Below the pieces are notes generated by a model. It saw nothing but the letters and a program-made list of their open reading frames with translations. It was not told where the DNA came from and did not search any database. A program made the translations under genes and the position numbers. A stretch of DNA of 8,312 bases from an uncultured Clostridia bacterium (GTDB lineage: Bacteria; Bacillota; Clostridia; Christensenellales; Borkfalkiaceae): positions 1 to 8,312 of the forward strand of contig CALDMH010000167.1 of NCBI GenBank assembly GCA_937915565.1, given 5' to 3'. Of the stretch, positions 5,398 to 8,312 are shown in pieces; within the stretch, counting starts at the first letter, position 1; each line of letters opens with the position of its first letter.

Positions 5398-5650
5398 GTC
5401 GAACGACGAAGGAACTCGCCGTCGAATAATGAAGTATTTTGCTGTCAAAGCAAGTCGAATTGCGCTGTCGAACGATAAAAAATTTTGCCGTCGAAGCAAG
5501 TCGAATTGTGTTGTCGAACAACGGCAAATTTTGCCGTCGAAACAAGTCGAAATCGGCTGTCGGGAAAAGTCGACTTCCGCCGTCGAAGCAAGTCGAATTG
5601 CGCTGTCGAATAACGGTAAATTTTACCGTCAGCAACCGTCAAAAACAGTT
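5398..5650. repeat. 23-bp tandem array (11 units) with 46-bp higher-order period
   Basis: Eleven consecutive 23-bp units start at 5398, 5421, 5444, 5467, 5490, 5513, 5536, 5559, 5582, 5605 and 5628 with no indel. Most open with GTCGAA (variants GTCAAA, GTCGGG, GTCAGC). Units alternate between an A type (GTCGAA GCAA GTCGAA TTGCGCT, with a second GTCGAA exactly 10 bp in) and a B type (GTCGAA CAACGGC AAATTTTGCC), giving a 46-bp super-repeat. The 5444 and 5582 A units agree at 22 of 23 positions; the 5513 and 5605 B units at 20 of 23. First and last units are degenerate. The array ends 18 bp from the stop codon of the minus-strand EIIC-EAL gene. No coding role is believable. Confidence 0.9.
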
Positions 5651-5668
5651 TTCGCAACCTGCCGAAAT

Positions 5669-7759
5669 TTAAGCTTTAATTCTTAAAACGTCCGCAATTT
5701 GGCCGGCGTCAAGGTCCTTGTAATACAGGTAACCTTGGAAGATATGGCAACCCATTCCGAGAAGAACGTCTCTTTGCTTTTCCGTTTCCACGTATTCGGC
5801 GATAACGTTAAAATTAAGGTCGCTCCCGAGTTTAATTATCGACGAAACGATGCTTCTTATGCGTTCGTTATCCAGTTGCTTAATAAGATTGCCGTCGATT
5901 TTTATATAGTCGAAATAGTTTTTTTGCAAAATCGAAACGGATGTGTGACCCATCGAGAAGTCGTCCATATAAATCTCTATTCCCACCTGCTTCAATTCGT
6001 TGAAAACGTTTGCGTAATCCTCCGCGTCCGAAATGTTTGCGTCTTCGGTTATTTCAACGCCGAACGTGCCGAAAGTTAGGTCGGAATTGCGGATTGATTC
6101 GATAAGCCAGCCTCTGAAATTGTAATTCATCAAAACGTCGAGTTTGAGATTTACCGCAATTTTGAAATTTGAATCGATGAGTTGCATTCTTGTTAAATCC
6201 GTTATCGCTCGGCTGACGATTTCCTGCGAAAGGTCGTTGAAAAGGCCGTTTTTGCAAGCGATTGCGATTACGAGCGGCGGATAAAGATACTTATCGTCGT
6301 CGAGCTTAAACCGAAGCAACGCTTCCGCCGAAACGACTTTTCCGTTATCCACCTGCGGTTGATACCTTAAATAGATTTTGTGGTTGCGTATATCGGAAAA
6401 GAGTTTTGTGGCAATCGAATCCTCGAAAGTGGCAAGCGACGGCTTTTTGTTGTCAATCGAATAAGGAACTCCGCTCGCCTCGCAAGAGCGGTATATATCG
6501 GTGAGTTCGTTGATAAATTGGCGTTCGTGTTCCTTCGTAGTTCTGTTGTCGAGAATGACGAACGGTGCGTAAACGGCAACGCCTATGGCGAGCTGTATTA
6601 TTTGCAGAATACTTCCCGCAATCGACCCCGTCGCTTGGTAACCGCTGATGATAATCGGCGTCGTCCATTGAACGCTTGCGTTCACGATTTGCGGAACGAT
6701 TCCCCATAAAACCGCAAGATAAGCCACGGTGTAACACAAAATCGGGGCGATAAGAAACGGGATTAAATAAATCGGGTTTAAAACTATCGGTAAACCGAAA
6801 ACGAGAAGTTCGTTGATGTTGAAAAGAAGCGGCACGCCTGCCAGTTTGCACAACTTTTTCTTCCTCGCGTCTTTCGTGAAAATCAAAATCGCAATAAACA
6901 TACAAGCCGTAGCTCCGCATCCGCCGAGAAGAGCAAACGTGTCGATAAAAGGCTTGGACATTATTTGTCCGTTTGAAAAAGCAAACGCTCCGTTTTCCGC
7001 ATTGAGAATTCCGTCGAAAGCGTTTCCGCCGTGAATTCCGAAAAACCACAAAAACGATTCCGCCAAAAGGATAAGAACTCCGCCGAAGTAGGTTGCTCCG
7101 ATAGATTCAAACGGCCTTGCAATCAGGTATAAAATTATATCGTTGAAGTTATTTACTTCGTTGATTAGGTTGAAAAGCGAAGCGACAGCCGTGAAAATAA
7201 CGACGCAGCAGGCGAGGGGTAAAATGGAGTGAAGCGAGCGCGCGAACGAGGATGAATGGTCCAACTTCGTGCGGTTTAAAACCTTGTAAAAATGCAGAAA
7301 AAGCTTTGTTGAAACGATTGACGAAATCATCGCCGGGAATATGTTCGACATATTCGTGTAAGAAAGAATCGACGTTCCGTCGCGTAAAATAACCTTTCCG
7401 AGCGACGCGAAATAACATAAAATCGACGTTAAAACGGTGAAAACCTTAACGTCGCCGTGCAGATTTTTGGATTGCGAAAAGCAATAAGAAAACGCCAAAA
7501 CCAGGTAAGACGAAGCGAATCCGTACGTCGCAGTGTAAATTACGTTGAGAAAAGCGTTGAAATATCCGTTGCACGCAGAGTTAATGAATTCTCTGACGGG
7601 GGTTATCGGGAAATTTTGCAAAGTGAGAGCCGTTGCGCCGACGAGAAAAATCGGCAAAAGGAAGGTGAACGACCTTTTAATGCAATTTGCCGTGTGGCTA
7701 TTTTCGATTTTGCCTAAAAATCCTGTAAGCTTATCGATAAATTTTTCAACAACGCTCAT
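5669..7759 (-). CDS. PTS EIIC (lactose/cellobiose family)-EAL domain fusion, predicted c-di-GMP phosphodiesterase
   Basis: A 696-residue membrane protein of two modules. Residues 1-405 form a full-length PTS EIIC permease of the lactose/cellobiose type with about ten hydrophobic segments. FLWFFGIHGGNAFDG (236-250, His243) and FNINELLVFGLPIVLNP (313-329, Glu317) match the sugar-binding His and Glu known in ChbC-like EIIC. After a helical linker (405-445), residues 445-693 form an EAL domain with every catalytic residue visible: Glu479 (EALLRF), Asn537, Glu569 (VEITE), Asp599-Asp600 (DDFSMGHTS), Lys620 (IKIDG), Glu655 (AEYVE) and Gln675 (QGYLYYKD). It should hydrolyse c-di-GMP to pGpG at the membrane. 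No EIIA, EIIB or GGDEF domain is present. The ATG at 7759 has GAGGG 10 nt upstream. Likely a sugar-responsive sensor; whether it also transports is unknown. The DDFSMG loop departs from the usual DDFGTG. Confidence 0.93.
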   Translation of the reverse strand: MSVVEKFIDKLTGFLGKIENSHTANCIKRSFTFLLPIFLVGATALTLQNFPITPVREFINSACNGYFNAFLNVIYTATYGFASSYLVLAFSYCFSQSKNLHGDVKVFTVLTSILCYFASLGKVILRDGTSILSYTNMSNIFPAMISSIVSTKLFLHFYKVLNRTKLDHSSSFARSLHSILPLACCVVIFTAVASLFNLINEVNNFNDIILYLIARPFESIGATYFGGVLILLAESFLWFFGIHGGNAFDGILNAENGAFAFSNGQIMSKPFIDTFALLGGCGATACMFIAILIFTKDARKKKLCKLAGVPLLFNINELLVFGLPIVLNPIYLIPFLIAPILCYTVAYLAVLWGIVPQIVNASVQWTTPIIISGYQATGSIAGSILQIIQLAIGVAVYAPFVILDNRTTKEHERQFINELTDIYRSCEASGVPYSIDNKKPSLATFEDSIATKLFSDIRNHKIYLRYQPQVDNGKVVSAEALLRFKLDDDKYLYPPLVIAIACKNGLFNDLSQEIVSRAITDLTRMQLIDSNFKIAVNLKLDVLMNYNFRGWLIESIRNSDLTFGTFGVEITEDANISDAEDYANVFNELKQVGIEIYMDDFSMGHTSVSILQKNYFDYIKIDGNLIKQLDNERIRSIVSSIIKLGSDLNFNVIAEYVETEKQRDVLLGMGCHIFQGYLYYKDLDAGQIADVLRIKA

Positions 7760-7795
7760 TGTTGTTTTTCCCTCTTTGTAGAACTAACTGCAACG

Positions 7796-7824
7796 ATTAT
7801 ATCACAATTCGGGGTTTAAATCAA
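7796..7824 (-). promoter_or_regulatory. Extended -10 promoter of the EIIC-EAL gene
   Basis: On the minus strand: TTGATT (-35, plus 7819-7824), a 17-bp spacer and TATAAT (-10, plus 7796-7801) preceded by TGA, an extended -10. The start is expected near 7789, leaving a leader of about 30 nt, too short for a c-di-GMP riboswitch or other aptamer. No catabolite-repression-like operator was recognised by eye. Confidence 0.85.
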
Positions 7825-7855
7825 CTTTTCATTATATAAAAAGCGTAAAAATTGC

Positions 7856-7890
7856 GGCGTTTTGGCAAGGTTCGTTTTATTCCCGGCCGG
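7856..7890 (+). repeat. 35-bp dispersed repeat, copy right of the EIIC-EAL gene
   Basis: Partner of 5193-5227, identical at 32 of 35 positions and in the same orientation. It lies about 30 bp upstream of the EIIC-EAL promoter. It sits within a loose inverted repeat TTGCGGC (7852-7858) and GCCGCAA (7913-7919), which might mark the ends of a roughly 68-bp element, but the left copy does not show the same ends. Confidence 0.75.
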
Positions 7891-7935
7891 AATTCGCATA
7901 AATCGGTTTATTGCCGCAAAAATAGTTAGTGATGA

Positions 7936-7957
7936 CGAAAGGAAGCTTTTCGTTTTT
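7936..7957 (+). terminator. Orphan terminator-like hairpin
   Basis: CGAAAGG (7936-7942) pairs with CTTTTCG (7946-7952) around an AAG loop (one G-T pair), followed by TTTTT at 7953-7957. It faces the plus strand, but no plus-strand gene or clear promoter precedes it in 7760-7935. It could insulate the tRNA unit, be left over from a lost gene, or be chance. Confidence 0.4.
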
Positions 7958-8004
7958 CGCCTTGCTTTTTCAGATAAAGAATGTCAATTTATTGCTTAAA
8001 AAAG

Positions 8005-8033
8005 TTGACAAAACGCACGCGAATTGCTATATT
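8005..8033 (+). promoter_or_regulatory. Consensus promoter of the tRNA-Leu unit
   Basis: TTGACA (8005-8010), a 17-bp spacer and TATATT (8028-8033). Transcription should begin near 8040, about 145 nt before the tRNA. The leader holds a small stem CGAGG (8115-8119) and CCTCG (8125-8129) and no open frame worth annotating. The long leader must be removed during 5' maturation. Confidence 0.85.
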
Positions 8034-8073
8034 TATATGGTAAACGTAAGTGTGGCTTTGAGATTTACGATAA

Positions 8074-8092
8074 CGTTTTCGAGGGTTCGTTT
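8074..8092 (+). repeat. Possible third, diverged copy of the dispersed repeat
   Basis: CGTTTTCGAGGGTTCGTTT matches the core at 5195-5214 (CGTTTTCGCAAGGTTCGTTT) with one missing base and one mismatch. Similarity may continue weakly through a CGGGCGG and an ATAG as at the left copy. It lies in the transcribed leader of the tRNA. Homology is suggestive rather than certain. Confidence 0.4.
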
Positions 8093-8184
8093 GTCGGGCG
8101 GGTTTATAGTGTTTCGAGGTTTGGCCTCGGTTGAACCGCAAGGAAGATAATCGTAAAATTCGGCGAAGACATTTAAGTTCAGAA

Positions 8185-8271
8185 GCGGGTATGGCGGAAT
8201 TGGCAGACGCGTAAGATTCAGGTTCTTATGGCCGCAAGGTCGTGCAGGTTCAACCCCTGTTACCCGCACCA
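8185..8271 (+). tRNA. tRNA-Leu (anticodon CAG)
   Basis: An 87-nt class II tRNA. The acceptor arm GCGGGTA (8185-8191) pairs with TACCCGC (8261-8267), with A73 at 8268 and encoded CCA at 8269-8271. Anticodon stem TAAGA (8212-8216) and TCTTA (8224-8228) hold the loop TTCAGGT with anticodon CAG at 8219-8221. The long variable arm GGCC-GCAA-GGTC (8230-8241) and the T-arm GCAGG/CCTGT with loop TTCAACC are intact. It decodes CUG leucine codons. Confidence 0.95.
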
Positions 8272-8274
8272 GTG

Positions 8275-8308
8275 AAAGCTTCGGGAAATTCAGTTTTCGA
8301 AGCTTTTT
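8275..8308 (+). terminator. Intrinsic terminator after tRNA-Leu
   Basis: Perfect 9-bp stem AAAGCTTCG (8275-8283) and CGAAGCTTT (8298-8306), extendable inward by four pairs including two G-T (8284-8287 with 8294-8297), followed by a T-run at 8304-8308. It begins 3 nt after the CCA end, so the tRNA is probably transcribed alone. Confidence 0.88.
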
Positions 8309-8312
8309 ATTG

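Noticed and set aside
5398..5650. CRISPR array
   Set aside because: Period 46 bp with a 19-bp conserved block looks CRISPR-like at first, but the intervening segments are themselves repeated and the whole resolves into 23-bp units; there are no unique spacers and no cas genes.
5354..5686. Open frames on both strands across the repeat array
   Set aside because: They encode repetitive Ser/Arg/Lys-rich peptides created by the tandem repeats, exist on both strands and several frames, and lack ribosome binding sites.
7760..7795. c-di-GMP riboswitch in front of the EIIC-EAL gene
   Set aside because: The predicted leader is only about 30 nt, too short for any known c-di-GMP aptamer.
8037..8150. 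37-codon plus-strand frame starting right at the tRNA promoter start site
   Set aside because: It has no ribosome binding site, no recognisable protein features, and lies in the leader of a tRNA transcript; a leaderless small protein cannot be fully excluded but is not supported.
8040..8184. T-box or other riboswitch in the tRNA leader
   Set aside because: No T-box core or specifier hairpin is visible, and a tRNA gene follows instead of an amino-acid or synthetase gene.
8033..8269. Minus-strand frame encoding a peptide beginning MRVTGVEPARPCGHKN
   Set aside because: This is the well-known spurious product of translating the antisense of a tRNA-Leu gene; it covers the tRNA and is not a protein.

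Overview
The window reads as a chromosomal segment from an anaerobic member of the Firmicutes, most likely a Clostridia-type gut or sediment bacterium. Three things point there: a pyruvate:ferredoxin oxidoreductase start, the ECF transporter core operon ecfA1-ecfA2-ecfT-truA followed by rplM-rpsI (a typical Firmicutes gene order), and GGAGG-type ribosome binding sites with sigma-A-like promoters. Coding DNA is of moderate GC content and the intergenic DNA is AT-rich. I cannot name a genus.

Layout. Positions 1-319 (minus) hold the N-terminal 106 codons of pyruvate:ferredoxin oxidoreductase. It has its own TTGACT-17-TATAAT promoter and diverges from the next operon. Positions 559-3886 (plus) are ecfA1, ecfA2, ecfT and truA: two ATPases and the T-component of a group II energy-coupling factor module for vitamin and trace-nutrient uptake, plus a tRNA pseudouridine synthase. 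No substrate-binding S-component lies nearby, as expected for a shared module. Positions 3932-5093 (plus) are a separate transcription unit with a consensus promoter, a roughly 140-nt structured leader (candidate L13 autoregulatory leader), rplM, rpsI and a strong intrinsic terminator.

Positions 5094-5668 contain no credible gene but are rich in repeats: a 35-bp dispersed element, a 24-bp tandem duplication, a perfect 16-bp-arm hairpin, and an exact 23-bp-period array (11 units, paired into a 46-bp higher-order repeat) at 5398-5650. This DNA lies between two convergent genes, rpsI and the minus-strand gene at 5669-7759. That gene is the most unusual one here: a 696-residue fusion of a complete PTS EIIC sugar permease of the lactose/cellobiose family with a catalytically intact EAL (c-di-GMP phosphodiesterase) domain. 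It has an extended -10 promoter of its own, and near-identical 35-bp repeats lie outside both ends. No EIIA or EIIB gene accompanies it, so I infer a membrane sugar sensor that controls c-di-GMP, possibly coupled to PTS transport.

Positions 8005-8308 (plus) form a tRNA-Leu(CAG) unit with a consensus promoter, a leader of about 145 nt, encoded CCA and an intrinsic terminator.

The clearest candidates for something new are the EIIC-EAL protein and the 23/46-bp array directly after its stop codon.
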